Shown here in pieces: positions 6,077 to 6,146 of a DNA stretch of 6,146 nt. Every line of letters begins with the position of its first letter. The first letter of the stretch is position 1. The DNA comes from Candidatus Kuenenbacteria bacterium CG10_big_fil_rev_8_21_14_0_10_36_11 (lineage in GTDB: Bacteria; Patescibacteriota; Patescibacteriia; UBA2196): assembly GCA_002778535.1 (NCBI GenBank), contig PFBP01000043.1, forward strand, positions 1 to 6,146, written 5' to 3'. The position numbers and the translations under genes are program-made. The notes below the pieces were generated by a model. It was not told the origin of the DNA. It searched no databases and saw nothing but the letters and a program-made list of their open reading frames with translations.

Positions 6077-6146
6077 AAGTTATAGGCACCAACATAGTTA
6101 ATCCTAACATTGGGTATTATATTTATGTTATTTAAATATATTTTAT
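6077..6146. other. Intergenic tail after ftsZ, no supported gene
   Basis: These 70 bases are strongly AT-rich. An ATG at 6125 opens a frame (MLFKYIL) that runs off the right edge and could begin the next gene, but seven codons are too few to tell. TATTAT at 6115-6120 looks like a -10 box but has no matching -35. No convincing terminator follows ftsZ. Confidence 0.4.

Noticed and set aside
6100..6120. Possible terminator or promoter after ftsZ (CCTAACATTGGG; TATTAT)
   Set aside because: The stem would have only a two-base loop and no following T-run, and the -10-like box has no -35 or properly spaced TG.

Overview
The window reads as part of a Candidate Phyla Radiation (Patescibacteria) genome, most likely a Parcubacteria-type lineage. 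This is an inference. It rests on the AT-rich genes, the close packing on one strand, the absence of Shine-Dalgarno motifs at every start, the TAA stop on all five genes, and the style of the surface proteins: Ig-like modules, an Asp-rich TSP3-like repeat, a PsbP-like domain and a pilin-like domain. Standard code 11 fits, and no in-frame TGA is needed.

All genes are on the + strand. Positions 1-1455 hold the 3' part of a large exported Ig-like protein that is open at the left edge. Its first visible ATG, at 55, is internal and is not a start. Two single-pass membrane proteins follow, at 1460-2233 and 2284-3480. Each has a cytoplasmic N-terminal region of 80-110 residues, one transmembrane helix and outer calcium-binding-type Asp repeats. 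The second also has an eight-cysteine segment and a C-terminal PsbP-like domain. Then come ftsA (3493-4743) and ftsZ (4865-6076), the core of the bacterial division machinery. The last 70 bases hold no gene that can be supported.

The gaps between the first four genes are 4, 50 and 12 bases, which suggests one transcription unit running into ftsA. The 121-base ftsA-ftsZ gap is different. It carries a hairpin just after the ftsA stop, a good extended -10 promoter, a 10-codon mini-ORF and an inverted repeat, so ftsZ probably also has its own transcription and perhaps its own translational control.

FtsZ would form the GTP-dependent ring, and FtsA would tether it to the membrane through the FtsZ C-terminal peptide and its own C-terminal amphipathic helix. 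The two TSP3 membrane proteins sit where ftsQ lies in the classical dcw cluster and have an FtsQ-like N-in/C-out layout. A role as lineage-specific envelope partners of the divisome is the most interesting hypothesis here. It rests on position and topology only. No clearly new defence, mobile or RNA system was seen.
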